DNA of 64,000 nucleotides from Bacillus sp. FJAT-25509. Lineage in GTDB: Bacteria > Bacillota > Bacilli > Bacillales > Bacillaceae_G. The position numbers were made by a program, and so were the translations under genes. This document shows, one piece after another, positions 17,389 to 26,157 of this stretch. Below the pieces are notes generated by a model, which was given only the letters and a program-made list of their open reading frames with translations, was not told the DNA's origin and did not search any database. Numbering within the stretch: position 1 is the stretch's first letter; every line of letters begins with the position of its first letter. The stretch is taken from positions 1 to 64,000 of the forward strand of contig NZ_LJIZ01000033.1 in assembly GCF_001420605.1 (NCBI RefSeq). The letters are read 5' to 3'.

Positions 17389-17857
17389 ATGGAAATCTAT
17401 GAACAAAGAAAGTTTATATTCTTTGTTCATAGTAAAAATGATTCATTCTTTCTTTCTACCTACGACAGGTTATCGCCAAATAAAGCGTATATCGCAGAGG
17501 TTCGGATTACATCAAGTCTTAATGAAACCATAGATTCAAAAACGATTGCTTTTTCGGACGACAAACATTACAAGCAAACCAAAAGGAGTCAAGGATGTAT
17601 CATATACAATAAATAATGAATCAGCTAGCATTCAGTATGCTCGATTAGGCGACCCGAACGTTAAACAAATTCATTTCGAAGCAATTGATGACTCATACAT
17701 GGCTGTTAAAAGATCAGATCAGAATGGAGTTGTAACAGAGGATCAATCAGAAGAAATGCCGTTTGATTAATCGGAAATCAAGGGGAAAACCATTCGGATT
17801 TATACAACTGATGGAAATAATAATAAAAGCGCATTTGAGACGATCGACATCCCATAA
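17389..17857 (+). pseudogene. Fragment of a secreted or surface protein, frameshift plus internal stop
   Basis: Two overlapping frames read as one protein. The first gives RLSPNKAYIAEVRITSS and runs to about 17546. The next frame continues TTNITSKPKGVKDVSYTINN to the TAA at 17768. The same frame goes on for 28 codons (KGKTIRIYTTDGNNNKS) to a stop at 17855-17857. Strand-rich sequence with TDGNNNKSAFETIDIP resembles the C-terminal repeats of extracellular Bacillus proteins. No signal peptide or reliable start remains. The apparent start codon lies in a perfect 12-bp inverted repeat (17399-17430). Confidence 0.6.
17399..17430. repeat. Perfect 12-bp inverted repeat
   Basis: ATGAACAAAGAA, an eight-base spacer AGTTTATA, and TTCTTTGTTCAT. 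It may be the scar at the 5' edge of the pseudogene. No T-tract follows, so it is not a terminator. Confidence 0.7.
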
Positions 17858-17894
17858 TAATCATCTTTAATAGTGCAATAAATGTGCACATCAG

Positions 17895-17926
17895 ATAAAA
17901 CAAAACCCACCATCTATTGGTGGGTT
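17895..17926 (-). terminator. Rho-independent terminator
   Basis: AACCCACCA pairs perfectly with TGGTGGGTT around TCTAT. On the minus strand TTGTTTTATC follows. It lies 80 bp after the minus-strand gene ending at 18006. Confidence 0.75.
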
Positions 17927-18005
17927 CGATTATATTATTTAACCAACGTTCTCAGTTAGCTTTATCTTTTTTTGTAGGCATTCAAAATTAAATAATAAAA
18001 TGATA

Positions 18006-18356
18006 TTAATTTACTGTACGGCTCAATTCTTCACGAAGTCCGTTGCTAGCTAATTTATCCATATTTAGAAGCAGCGTTTTAACTTGTACAAAATCATCAG
18101 CACTTTCTAGTTCAAAGATTGCTACTAGATTGTTGTTATTGTCTTTAGAAACCTTCATTTTGTATTTACGTTTACGGAATAGTCGTTCTACCTTTGTTCC
18201 ACGAGCTACAGAAATTCTGTAAGTGTCATTGTTATAGACTGTCCCCGCATCAAATCCATTATATGAAAAATTTGTAAAATCCTCATTAGGTATAGATACA
18301 TCGATGTCTAATTCTTTGTTAAGAATAAAATCTTTCAGTAGGTCTAGTTTCGTCAT
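18006..18356 (-). CDS. Hypothetical protein, 116 residues
   Basis: I do not recognise this family. The start at 18356 has an ideal AAGGAGGAATTGATA leader. Upstream in-frame codons are not supported. The protein is soluble and mixed alpha/beta: an acidic N-terminal half (LDIDVSIPNEDFTNFSY), a central basic RLFRKRKYKMKV patch, and a helical C-terminus with DKLASNGLREELSR. It is monocistronic between a terminator and a 348-bp gap. Confidence 0.6.
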   Translation of the reverse strand: MTKLDLLKDFILNKELDIDVSIPNEDFTNFSYNGFDAGTVYNNDTYRISVARGTKVERLFRKRKYKMKVSKDNNNNLVAIFELESADDFVQVKTLLLNMDKLASNGLREELSRTVN

Positions 18357-18704
18357 TATCAATTCCTCCTTAGCCAATGGTGGCTTCTCTTGTAGTCGGA
18401 AAGTCAACCTCTGAAATATTAAAGGTCAGAGCTCATAATAGATAGCTCTTCTTCCTATTCAAATGATCATTTACCTCAAAATGAACTTGAATAAGTTTAA
18501 TTTTATCATAATAATCCAAAAACATATAATAGTAGCTATTTTGTTAATTTGGCAACTCCATTTACTTCAACTAATTTGACCAGGCTATTACATTGATAAT
18601 CAAGAATCAGGAAGAAATATTCAATAGATAGCATCAACCAAATGATTATTATATGTTCCTTTTCTACTAAACATAATTACTGTAGTTCTCAAGTTTTAAA
18701 AAAA
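18357..18704. other. Gap without a gene
   Basis: AT-rich sequence with stops in all frames. AGAGCTCATAATAGATAGCTCTT near 18430 is a weak hairpin. The promoter of the preceding minus-strand gene should lie here. Confidence 0.4.
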
Positions 18705-19454
18705 TTATATTTCATACTTTGTAGACTTTGTTTTAGAAGAAATCGAATGAGTTGAGATGATTCCATCTTTATTTACCTTAATCCCATGTAATATCCCACC
18801 ATATGCAGCTGCCCCATCAATACAGATCTTCGTTTTACAAGGTGAATACCAAATATCGAATTTCCCTTCAGTTTTGTGAAGGATTGATGTTGGGGTATGA
18901 CCGAAAATAAATGTTTTATTTGTTTCATTTTTACCGTAGTGGAACGCATCGCGAATCCAGTAAAATTCCTTGTCAGTCGTTTCTTTCCAATCTTCAAGAT
19001 TAAGGTCGACTCCAGCATGAACGAATACATAATTTTCCCATTCAAAATACAATGGTCTAGATTTAATAAATTGTAGTTCAGATTCAAATTGCTCTTTCAT
19101 TAATTGCGCTACTTCATTGGGACCTCTTTTATTTGTAATTTCAAATTTAAAAAATGAATTAATGGTTTCTAAACCACCCTGTCCGTAATAATACGCTTGT
19201 TTAAACTCAGGTTGCTCAAGCCAGTCCAATAACATTTGCTCATGATTTCCTAGTATAACAACCGCTCCGAATTCTTTTTCTAATTGTTGCGCTCTTATCA
19301 AAACCTCGTATGGATTCTCACCACGATCTACTAAATCTCCTAGTAACACTAGCCTTTCATGATCTGGATTCCATTGTTTAAGTAATTTTTCTAATTCATT
19401 TATACTGCCGTGTATATCTCCAATTGCAAATACCGTATCCGTATCCTTATCCAT
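18705..19454 (-). CDS. PPP-type metallophosphoesterase (serine/threonine phosphatase-like)
   Basis: The 249-residue protein carries all motifs of the calcineurin-like PPP family: GDIHG (12-16), GDLVDRG (39-45), GNHE (69-72), the histidine in FVHAGVD and the one in FGHTPT. These ligate two metal ions that hydrolyse phosphoesters. It resembles lambda-type protein phosphatases and Bacillus PrpE-like proteins. PrpE can also cleave diadenosine tetraphosphate, so the substrate is open. GAAGGGGTTG precedes the ATG. It is cytosolic and monocistronic. Confidence 0.9.
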   Translation of the reverse strand: MDKDTDTVFAIGDIHGSINELEKLLKQWNPDHERLVLLGDLVDRGENPYEVLIRAQQLEKEFGAVVILGNHEQMLLDWLEQPEFKQAYYYGQGGLETINSFFKFEITNKRGPNEVAQLMKEQFESELQFIKSRPLYFEWENYVFVHAGVDLNLEDWKETTDKEFYWIRDAFHYGKNETNKTFIFGHTPTSILHKTEGKFDIWYSPCKTKICIDGAAAYGGILHGIKVNKDGIISTHSISSKTKSTKYEI

Positions 19455-19665
19455 ACATCCAACCCCTTCTGTAAACCTATTATTCCCACTAAATTGTTTA
19501 AATAATATAAATAGTTTAACAAATATGAATTACTAAAGTAAGTTATCCGTCTTATTGCCTTTTTACGTAATAAAGTTTTATTTAATTGTCCAATTATATC
19601 TAGGATAGTTTTTTTACCGCAGGGAATAATGAAAAGGTAAAATTTTGGTAAAGGGGATTTTTGAA

Positions 19666-19800
19666 ATGAGTAATGAAAATAAAGATTTAAATAACAATGA
19701 CTTTTTTATTGCAGATTTAACTAGTGATGCGAAGAGTAAGATTGAGAATTTGGAAGAAGAATTGGATATTACTTTGGTTGCTTATGATTGTAAGAAGTGA
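19666..19800 (+). CDS. Small acidic protein of 44 residues
   Basis: The frame has AAAGGGGATTTTTGAA before the ATG and a strong terminator eight bases after the stop, so I take it as a real gene. The product begins MSNENKDLNNNDFF and contains DLTSDAKSKIENLEEELDI, acidic and probably helical, ending in a cysteine and two lysines. It has no membrane segment or signal peptide. I do not recognise it. The size suggests a small regulatory or sporulation-related peptide, but nothing in the context proves this. Confidence 0.65.
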   Translation: MSNENKDLNNNDFFIADLTSDAKSKIENLEEELDITLVAYDCKK

Positions 19801-19807
19801 GTTTTCT

Positions 19808-19836
19808 AAGAGCGCTTTCCAGGGGTGCTCTTTTTT
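19808..19836 (+). terminator. Rho-independent terminator of the 44-residue gene
   Basis: AAGAGCGC pairs with GTGCTCTT, one wobble, followed by a run of T. Confidence 0.85.
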
Positions 19837-20146
19837 ATTTTCTAAAAAAATAACACTCTTTTTAGTGAATGTTAAAGTAAGTATGTTTTAAATTTACAAG
19901 TAACTTTCTTGATGATGAATCACAATAAAATTGCTCCAAATTTGTAATGCCTCTTCGACTTTCTTCTGGACTAAAAATAATAAAGTTCCAAGGAAGTAAA
20001 AAAATAGGATTTATTTAGACGCTACCCGTATGATGAATAGACAAGCAACAAAAAACCATTTGTAGAATTAAGTAGATTAATGGAGAAAGGTTACAAAAGG
20101 AATTTCTAATTTCAAAAAAGAATTATTTCTTAAGGTGGTGGTATTC
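19837..20146. other. Gap with possible decayed coding sequence
   Basis: On the minus strand near 19900-20000 one frame reads QKKVEEALQIWSNFIV ending in a stop, which could be the tail of a lost gene. No start, ribosome binding site or full domain is visible, so I do not call a gene. Confidence 0.3.
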
Positions 20147-20605
20147 ATGGGAGAACTAACGAATATGTTAAAAGATTTTCCAATAATTAATTTCGAATCG
20201 AAAAAACAATATCTACTGAAAGAAATATCAAAACGTTATCCGAATAATATAAAATTGCTTGAATTAGTAAATCAATTTAGAAAAAGCAATACTATCGTTT
20301 TTCCAAATGATTACCCTTTATCAAATGAATTCGTAAATACGTTATATATAGCTTTAAACTCTGATGAGGGTACGATTGAATTGTTGCTAAAAGAAAAGTT
20401 AGATGAACAAAATAAAGAATTAAAGGAAGATTATGACTACAAAATAAATTCTATCTTAAACCATTACGAAAGATTCATTAGCCTTTTGGAAGCTTATGAT
20501 AATGAACTGGCGATTACATCGAACCATTTAGGTAGAAAAATTAACACACAAACTATTATCGACCTAGCAAGAAAACTAAAAATAGAATTAAAATCGATAG
20601 AATAG
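20147..20605 (+). CDS. Hypothetical helical protein, 152 residues
   Basis: I do not recognise this protein. AAGGTGGTG ends six bases before the ATG at 20147, so the two GTG codons within that motif are unlikely starts. The product is soluble and mostly helical, with alternating charged and leucine positions around LLLKEKLDEQNKELKEDYDY that suggest a short coiled coil. A compact C-terminal IDLARKLKIELKSIE helix follows. A terminator follows directly. It is convergent with the Rpn-like gene. Confidence 0.6.
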   Translation: MGELTNMLKDFPIINFESKKQYLLKEISKRYPNNIKLLELVNQFRKSNTIVFPNDYPLSNEFVNTLYIALNSDEGTIELLLKEKLDEQNKELKEDYDYKINSILNHYERFISLLEAYDNELAITSNHLGRKINTQTIIDLARKLKIELKSIE

Positions 20606-20610
20606 ATAAT

Positions 20611-20634
20611 AGGAACCTAACTTGGTTCCTTTTT
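20611..20634. terminator. Terminator between convergent genes
   Basis: AGGAACC pairs with GGTTCCT, then TTTT. It ends the plus-strand gene and touches the stop of the convergent Rpn-like gene. Confidence 0.8.
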
Positions 20635-20636
20635 GT

Positions 20637-21614
20637 TTATAATGTACCTCGCTGTAAATAAGTATTTAGTTTTGAAATAATTTCAGGATCGTTATCTTTA
20701 ATACTCATTATTTCTCCGATAACTCTTTCCTGTTTTTTTCCGTCTTCTATTGATTCAATTAGATTTAATGTGTATTGTGGAATAGCTTTTCCATCGAAAA
20801 ACCTAAATTGAATAGCATTCTTTAACATTGTTGATTTAGCTCTTACTTGACTAATTTGTTGAATATTGGTTGCAATTGAAGTCATAATTTCTTCGTCCCC
20901 TTCCAAAATATATTCATTTAATTCATTAATTATTTTTTCTAAAATTTTATCATCAGGTTGGAAGTAATAATCTAGGAATAATGTTATCATATTTGCTTTA
21001 TCAGTGCCTAAAAAACCATACGATTCTATAACCTTTTGAAGACATGAAACTAAGATTTCGTAATCATCCTCTGAGTTGTCTCTATACATTAAAGGAGCTA
21101 AAGCCCAAATAATGGGATGATGATTAATACTTGAGTCTCGCCAGTAGAAATTTTTAAGATGAACTTCATTAAATGTAAAGACGTTTTTTTCTAATCCATC
21201 AACTGAATTGTATTCATACCTATTTCTAACTCCCGTGCGAGGGTATGAATTGAAACAAATAGCAAATGAATACACTGAACAATCAGGGTGATTACTTCTA
21301 ATTAAACAATTGTACTCATATACTCTCCTCTGAAATTTTTTTTGAGAATAAGACTGGTTCTCGAAGTGAAGTAAAGTCTTCTTTTCCTCATCTTTTAAAT
21401 GGACTTCAAAAAGAACATCAACAAATCTCGGTTCATTTTCCTTTATATTGAGTTTAGGTATGTCCGTTCCCTCGGATAGCAATCTAACGTGTCTGCTCCA
21501 ATCAATTTTAAAATTAAAATCTGGATAAAAACATTGTAAATATTCTTCCAAAAACAGATGGAGGAGGTTTTTAAACATCCTATCGTGTCCTAAATTTTCA
21601 AATTCTTTACCCAT
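20637..21614 (-). CDS. Rpn/YhgA-like PD-(D/E)XK nuclease-family protein
   Basis: The 325-residue protein starts at the ATG behind AGGAGGAAAT. The N-terminal HDRMFKNLLHLFLEEYL and the core FVDVLFEVHL plus LLHFENQSYSQKKF give the spaced D...ExQ pattern of the Rpn and transposase-like PD-(D/E)XK group (PF12784/PF04754-like). These are recombination-promoting nucleases. The usual lysine of ExK is a glutamine here, which is common in Rpn proteins. The C-terminal half is helical. It heads a possible operon with two small membrane-protein genes upstream. Confidence 0.7.
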   Translation of the reverse strand: MGKEFENLGHDRMFKNLLHLFLEEYLQCFYPDFNFKIDWSRHVRLLSEGTDIPKLNIKENEPRFVDVLFEVHLKDEEKKTLLHFENQSYSQKKFQRRVYEYNCLIRSNHPDCSVYSFAICFNSYPRTGVRNRYEYNSVDGLEKNVFTFNEVHLKNFYWRDSSINHHPIIWALAPLMYRDNSEDDYEILVSCLQKVIESYGFLGTDKANMITLFLDYYFQPDDKILEKIINELNEYILEGDEEIMTSIATNIQQISQVRAKSTMLKNAIQFRFFDGKAIPQYTLNLIESIEDGKKQERVIGEIMSIKDNDPEIISKLNTYLQRGTL

Positions 21615-21650
21615 ATTTCCTCCTGGAAACGCATTTAGAATCAATTGTTT

Positions 21651-21872
21651 TTATAAATTGAAAAACAATGCTGTCTCTTGTATAGGTTCTTTTATTATAT
21701 TGGATCTACTTGCACCAACCTTATCCTCCTTAAGTGTCTCATGTGAATCATAACTTTTTGAAGATCCGCTAATTTCGTTTTTGGGTCCTGGTTTTAAAAA
21801 GAAAATCAACAAAAAAACAATCGCAATAAAAGTTAAAATAAGAAATAATATTACTCTAAAAAAGCTCCCCAT
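21651..21872 (-). CDS. Small single-pass membrane protein
   Basis: The 73-residue protein starts at an ATG behind AAGGTGAGGATA. An earlier in-frame ATG lies upstream of this site and is less likely. One N-terminal hydrophobic helix (VILFLILTFIAIVFLLIFFL) precedes a polar, serine-rich tail of about 45 residues that is probably extracytoplasmic. The family is not recognised. It lies 37 bp before the Rpn-like gene and could be co-transcribed with it. Confidence 0.5.
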   Translation of the reverse strand: MGSFFRVILFLILTFIAIVFLLIFFLKPGPKNEISGSSKSYDSHETLKEDKVGASRSNIIKEPIQETALFFNL

Positions 21873-21920
21873 TATCCTCACCTTTTTCTTCAAATTACTA
21901 ATCAAATAACTCTAGAACAT

Positions 21921-22169
21921 TTAAATTCCAACATAAACTAAGTTAATCCAAAGTGAAGATACTAAAATTAAACTCAAACTTAGTCCAATGTTGATCTTCT
22001 CTTTCCATCTCTTATCTGATGGAATAATTGAAATCAGAAAACTCAGCAGGCTTAATAAAATACTTATACAATTTAAACTTAAAAATAGATTGAAGTTGTT
22101 AAATCCGTTATAGGTGACATTTAAAATGAAAACTGAATAACTAATGATAAGATAGTAGAAACTTTTCAA
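21921..22169 (-). CDS. Small membrane protein with three helices
   Basis: The 82-residue product starts at a TTG preceded by GGATGGG with good spacing. Three hydrophobic helices are visible: FYYLIISYSVFILNVTY, ILLSLLSFLISIIP and LSLILVSSLWINLVYV, with a short basic loop KRWKEK between the last two. Such two- to three-helix proteins are common in Bacillaceae. I do not recognise a family. It is probably transcribed with the next two minus-strand genes. Confidence 0.5.
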   Translation of the reverse strand: MKSFYYLIISYSVFILNVTYNGFNNFNLFLSLNCISILLSLLSFLISIIPSDKRWKEKINIGLSLSLILVSSLWINLVYVGI

Positions 22170-22353
22170 ATTTAACCCATCCCTGAGAAAATGTTTTGTT
22201 TTTTGATTATATTAACATATTAAATTCTGGAAAAATGTTCTATATTTGAAAAATGTATGAAGATGAACTAATTATTAACGTTTGTTCCTTAAATTGTAAC
22301 AATTAGTCATAATCTCTTTTATAAGAAAGATGGACTCAGAAGATGATTTTTAA

Positions 22354-22548
22354 ACTACTGAAAATTCATATGTGTTTGCAACAAGTAATATAAAAGAAAA
22401 AGAACGATATAGAATTATCGTTCCGTTAAAAGGTAATGTAAAAATTAAAGGTAAAAATGATAGACTTCCAAACAAGGAAATTTTAAAAGAATTTAAAAAT
22501 GCATTAAAGAAAAACGAATTAAGATTAATGCTTCCCCTTAATTATTGA
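22354..22548 (+). pseudogene. C-terminal coding remnant, possibly of a primase-like protein
   Basis: A 64-codon open frame follows a stop and lacks a plausible start with a ribosome binding site. It reads ATSNIKEKERYRIIVPLKG and later NKEILKEFKNALKKNELRL. The KERYRIIVPL part resembles the segment of plasmid or phage primase-type proteins that read PRYRLIIPLS, but the match is short. I take it as a decayed gene end of uncertain family. Confidence 0.35.
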
Positions 22549-22584
22549 TATCAATTAATCACCACATATGAAGGTTCCCTAAGA

Positions 22585-23103
22585 TCACTTCATTTGATGA
22601 AAAAATTCATCCAATGCTTCCCTCATCAATTTGCTTGGATAAGAACGTAACTTGTATAAAGGCGTGTCATTAAGATCAAGATTTAAGTGAAGCAAACTAA
22701 TTATTTCATCTTCCTCTACCCTGTGGTAAACATAAGATTCAGCAAGATAAATCATATCATTCATTTGCGAAATAATACTTCGATCGCTTGTCGCAGTGTA
22801 TTGAATTTCACCTAGTTGTTTCATATATTGATCAACTTTCTCCACATCAAATTCATTTGCCAGAAAATTTGTCACAATACTTCTCTTCATTAACTCTTCA
22901 AAATTTGTAAAATCCTTTTTTAATAGACCATACATAACAAAACAATATCTTGTTACATTATTCATTACCAATACACATTTTTTACGGCCAATTTTAAAGA
23001 TATTAGCATGCCAGCAAAAAAGTTGATTCTCGTTTGATAAATCTGGTTTCTCTACTTTTATTTTTATTTCATCTGAAAGTTTTTTTGTTAATTGAATGTA
23101 CAT
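22585..23103 (-). CDS. DUF6933 domain protein
   Basis: The 172-residue protein opens MYIQLTKKLSDEIKIKV, then LFCWHANIFKIGRKKCVLVM and YCFVMYGLLKKDF, which matches the plasmid-like DUF6933 (PF22016) pattern as I know it. It has no membrane segment or signal. The second half is helical and acidic. AGGAATTGAGAAC leads to the ATG. It is monocistronic. The function is unknown. Relatives occur in accessory regions of Firmicutes. Confidence 0.6.
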   Translation of the reverse strand: MYIQLTKKLSDEIKIKVEKPDLSNENQLFCWHANIFKIGRKKCVLVMNNVTRYCFVMYGLLKKDFTNFEELMKRSIVTNFLANEFDVEKVDQYMKQLGEIQYTATSDRSIISQMNDMIYLAESYVYHRVEEDEIISLLHLNLDLNDTPLYKLRSYPSKLMREALDEFFHQMK

Positions 23104-23208
23104 GTTCTCAATTCCTCATTTTTATTTTTCTATAAACAATTATATCTTAATTCATTTTTTGAATCACTTACCAGACTACTCTCTGATGAAAATGTTTTGC
23201 ATAATAAA

Positions 23209-23237
23209 AAAAAGTGACTTTTTACTAGTCACTTTTT
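23209..23237 (-). terminator. Rho-independent terminator of the YcxB-like gene
   Basis: AAAAAGTGACT pairs perfectly with AGTCACTTTTT around TTTTACT. On the minus strand it follows the gene closely. Confidence 0.85.
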
Positions 23238-23245
23238 CATATCTT

Positions 23246-23767
23246 CTACATTTTAACCAATGGTACTGAAACAGAATCAAGAAACGCTTTTAATCCTTCA
23301 CTATTCGATACTGCGTTTTTTGGGAGTACAAATGCCCGATTTGATGCATAAAAGAAATAAAATGCATAATCTGCTTCTTTCACTTCAAGTATGTGCTCCC
23401 ACTTGATAAAAGTCTCTTCGATCGGCGTTTTTTCAAGAAGTCCTTTTTGATCTAAAACGATTTCAGTCTCCCCAAATATCTTTTTATTTCTAGGATCTTT
23501 TGTAAACGAAGCTACACTTCTTTTGATTCGTTGCTTTTGATCGTACGGAGTGAAAAAAAAGTGCACTACAGCTAATACGATTATTAGCCAAAGATAATTC
23601 ATAATCTTGACGTCTAACACATATGCGTACAAACAGAGCAAACCGAAAAAGTAGAGAGAAGCACCAGATCGTTGCTGTAAATAGCCTTTCCCTTTTGAGT
23701 TCGAGCTGTGCATATCAAGGTTAAAACGGTATACATCATTTTCTTCGTAATTAAAAGTAAAATTCAT
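23246..23767 (-). CDS. YcxB-like membrane protein
   Basis: The 173-residue protein has a short strand-rich N-terminus, two membrane helices (about 36-53 and 56-72), and a C-terminal domain with IVLDQKGLLEKTP and FIKWEHILEVKEADYAFYFF. The latter is the characteristic YcxB-like (PF14317) block, where a PH-like fold is predicted. GCAGGGACAGC leads to the ATG. It has its own terminator. The function of the family is not established. Confidence 0.75.
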   Translation of the reverse strand: MNFTFNYEENDVYRFNLDMHSSNSKGKGYLQQRSGASLYFFGLLCLYAYVLDVKIMNYLWLIIVLAVVHFFFTPYDQKQRIKRSVASFTKDPRNKKIFGETEIVLDQKGLLEKTPIEETFIKWEHILEVKEADYAFYFFYASNRAFVLPKNAVSNSEGLKAFLDSVSVPLVKM

Positions 23768-23886
23768 GCTGTCCCTGCTTCCCTATTTTCATAAAAAAAG
23801 TGACCAAATTGATCACTCTTTAAAGCGTTCATCCACTTAATGTTTTATTTTCTAATTAATCCAACAATTCTAATTATACTGAATGA

Positions 23887-24030
23887 ATTACTAGAAAACA
23901 ATGGACAGACATCACCCAACTTACTACCTTTTTCTGGAAGAATGGTCTTTCAATCGCATATGATAATAGTTTGATAATTTACCAAAATAATCCCAAATAC
24001 TTAAAGAATTATATTGATTCATTTAAGTAA
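23887..24030 (+). pseudogene. C-terminal coding remnant
   Basis: A 47-codon open frame begins right after a stop codon and has no start or ribosome binding site. It reads KQWTDITQLTTFFWKNG and then LSIAYDNSLIIYQNNPKY. The mix of aromatic and polar residues looks like real protein. I do not recognise the family. It is probably the tail of a lost gene. Confidence 0.35.
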
Positions 24031-24230
24031 AATTTACTTGAAATCGGTAAAAATAGTCTTATTTAGCTTAATTATTTTTAGATTCGATGATTAGAATTTC
24101 ATTAAACAAGCCTATAGTCTTTCTAATTGTCGAAAAATAAATGTGTATTGAAGCCCATGGTTATGCCTGATTTTTTATAGTAGCATTAGAGACCTCAGTG
24201 TTCTTAATAATAAACAACAGGGGTGATTTG
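24031..24230. other. Upstream region of the surface protein gene
   Basis: AT-rich sequence with no gene. The promoter of the secreted Ig-repeat protein should lie here. I see no clear -35/-10 pair. Confidence 0.3.
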
Positions 24231-25640
24231 GTGCTTAATAAAAAAATCTTATCATTGGTTACTTTAGGATTATTAGTTTCACCATTGTCTTTAGGAACTG
24301 TTAAGGCAGAAGGAAACGGATACGATTTATCAAAGAAGATGATTGAACATCAGGTTAAAAAACCTCTTCAAAAAGGAATCCTAGATTTTCACACGTTTAA
24401 TCAGCTTGGAAAAGAAGTAAAATCTGCTCGATCCTTTTCAGTAAAAAGCTTTAATAAAACGGGGACCATGAATAAAGGTAATGTCACTAGTGCAGATGAT
24501 GATTTTATTTATGAGACGGAATATAATGATGATTTTCCTTATGCAGATAATACTTCATATGACAAAATCTTGATTGGGCAATTACTTCCTTTATATGATT
24601 TAGATTTACATAAAGTAGTTGTACCGACTGATGGACTTTTATTTGTAGCTGGGGCAACTAACTCTATTAATATTGATCTTTTATTTGCAGCTGTAGAAAA
24701 GGATTATGCTGAGAGTAATAAATTAGTATACTTAGGTTCGGAGTATGACGATGACGGCACTGAGTATCAAGCATATCAAGCTAAAGCTGGCACTTATTAT
24801 GTAGGAGTTATGGATTATGATAATGCAGACGATATTGACAATAATACCGAAAATGACTTATATGCTATCATAACTGGTTTCGAGGACAACGTTGCGCCAA
24901 ATAAACCGACCGTAAATAAAGTTGATAATAATGATATAGTTGTTACAGGTAAAGCAGAAGCAAATTCTACTATTACTGTTAAAGCTGGTAGTAATCAATT
25001 AGGTACTGCTAAAACATCATCAAAAGGAACCTATTCTGTAACAATAAAAAAACAAGCAGCAGGAGTTACTTTAAGTGTCATTGCAAAAGATGCTGCAGGT
25101 AATACTAGTGCAGCAGCAACTACAAAAGTTGTTGATGTTATCGCACCAGCTAAGCCAATCGTAAATAAAGTTGATAATAATGACAAAGTTGTGACTGGAA
25201 AGGCAGAGGCTAATTCTACTGTTACTGTTAAAAGAGGATCTACAGTACTGGGTACCGCTAAAGCTAATTTGTCTGGAAACTATTCACTACCTATTGCCGT
25301 TCAAAGTGCAGGAACAAAGCTGACTGTAACAGCTAAAGATGCTGCTGGAAATGTAAGTGTAGCAACAACTGTAACAGTTGTAGATGTTATTGCACCAGGT
25401 AAGCCAAAAGTTAATAAAGTAGATGACAACGACTTGAAAGTAACTGGAAAAGCAGAAGCCAACTCAACTGTAACCGTGAAAGTTGGAAGTAAAGTCCTAG
25501 GTACTGCCAAAGCTAATTCAAACGGAAACTTTACAGTTAAGATCAAAGCACAGAAAAAAGGTATTACTATTGCTGTAACTGCAAAGGATGCTGCTGGTAA
25601 TACTAGTCAAGCGACTACTTTAAAAGTTGTAAGACATTAA
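24231..25640 (+). CDS. Secreted protein with PPC-like domain and three Ig-like repeats
   Basis: From a GTG start behind AGGGGTGA the protein has 469 residues. MLNKKILSLVTLGLLVSP then a cleavage region at TVKAEG form a Sec signal peptide. Residues about 85-220 look like a bacterial pre-peptidase C-terminal (PPC) beta-sandwich with acidic clusters. Three tandem repeats of about 83 residues follow, each with VTGKAEANSTxTVK, a G-TAK segment and AKDAAGN, as in Big_6-type Ig domains. No LPXTG motif or membrane anchor is present, so it is released or held non-covalently. A catalytic domain is absent. Confidence 0.8.
   Translation: MLNKKILSLVTLGLLVSPLSLGTVKAEGNGYDLSKKMIEHQVKKPLQKGILDFHTFNQLGKEVKSARSFSVKSFNKTGTMNKGNVTSADDDFIYETEYNDDFPYADNTSYDKILIGQLLPLYDLDLHKVVVPTDGLLFVAGATNSINIDLLFAAVEKDYAESNKLVYLGSEYDDDGTEYQAYQAKAGTYYVGVMDYDNADDIDNNTENDLYAIITGFEDNVAPNKPTVNKVDNNDIVVTGKAEANSTITVKAGSNQLGTAKTSSKGTYSVTIKKQAAGVTLSVIAKDAAGNTSAAATTKVVDVIAPAKPIVNKVDNNDKVVTGKAEANSTVTVKRGSTVLGTAKANLSGNYSLPIAVQSAGTKLTVTAKDAAGNVSVATTVTVVDVIAPGKPKVNKVDDNDLKVTGKAEANSTVTVKVGSKVLGTAKANSNGNFTVKIKAQKKGITIAVTAKDAAGNTSQATTLKVVRH
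24893..25635 (+). repeat. Three tandem coding repeats of about 248 bp
   Basis: Nucleotide-level repeats underlie the Ig-like domains, starting near 24893, 25142 and 25391. Each contains a similar run encoding KVDxNDxxVTGKAEAN. They are diverged, so homogenisation is not very recent. Confidence 0.75.
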
Positions 25641-25692
25641 TCTAAACATTGAGCCAAGGATTAATTCCTTGGTTTTTGTTATTTAAAGTACA

Positions 25693-26157
25693 CTAATCAA
25701 TCGGATTTTTTAATAAATACTTATCAATACTTTCCCTATAAGTTTCATAGAATTCATAAAAATAATTAAGTTGGCCATCTTTAAAAATATAGATTACTCT
25801 TCTATCTTTCGTTTGATATTCTCTAATTTTATGAGTGTTTATAATTTTAGTTCTAGCCTTTTCCCCACCTTCGTAAGCTAAGCTATTTGATGAATGAATA
25901 TTTATATTAATTCTATTTGAAAGATGCACTTCAATATATGGTGAAATGAAACCATCATCTATTAGATAAACATCTTTCACTTCAAATCCAGAAGGAATTA
26001 GAATTGTTTGGTTTGTATTTAATTTTTTACTTATTTCATTTTTCTCTATTTTAATCTTTGTATCTGGGGTTGGTAGGAAAAACATTATGTATAAATACAT
26101 TATTAAGCCGATCCCTACAATTGAAATAAAAGAGTAGAAAATTACCTTTAGCATCAT
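25693..26157 (-). CDS. Membrane-anchored protein of unknown function
   Basis: The 154-residue protein has one N-terminal helix (KVIFYSFISIVGIGLIMYLY) and an external domain of about 120 residues rich in strands, with VKDVYLIDDGFISPYIEV and a C-terminal aromatic helix. I choose the start behind GAGAGGTTTGAGA (26157). Two earlier in-frame ATGs lack spacing. I do not recognise the family. It is monocistronic and convergent with the secreted Ig-repeat gene. Confidence 0.6.
   Translation of the reverse strand: MMLKVIFYSFISIVGIGLIMYLYIMFFLPTPDTKIKIEKNEISKKLNTNQTILIPSGFEVKDVYLIDDGFISPYIEVHLSNRININIHSSNSLAYEGGEKARTKIINTHKIREYQTKDRRVIYIFKDGQLNYFYEFYETYRESIDKYLLKNPID

Noticed and set aside
24893-25635. 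A CRISPR-like repeat array
   Set aside because: The repeats are long, in frame and encode Ig-like domains. No short direct repeats with unique spacers occur here or elsewhere in the window.
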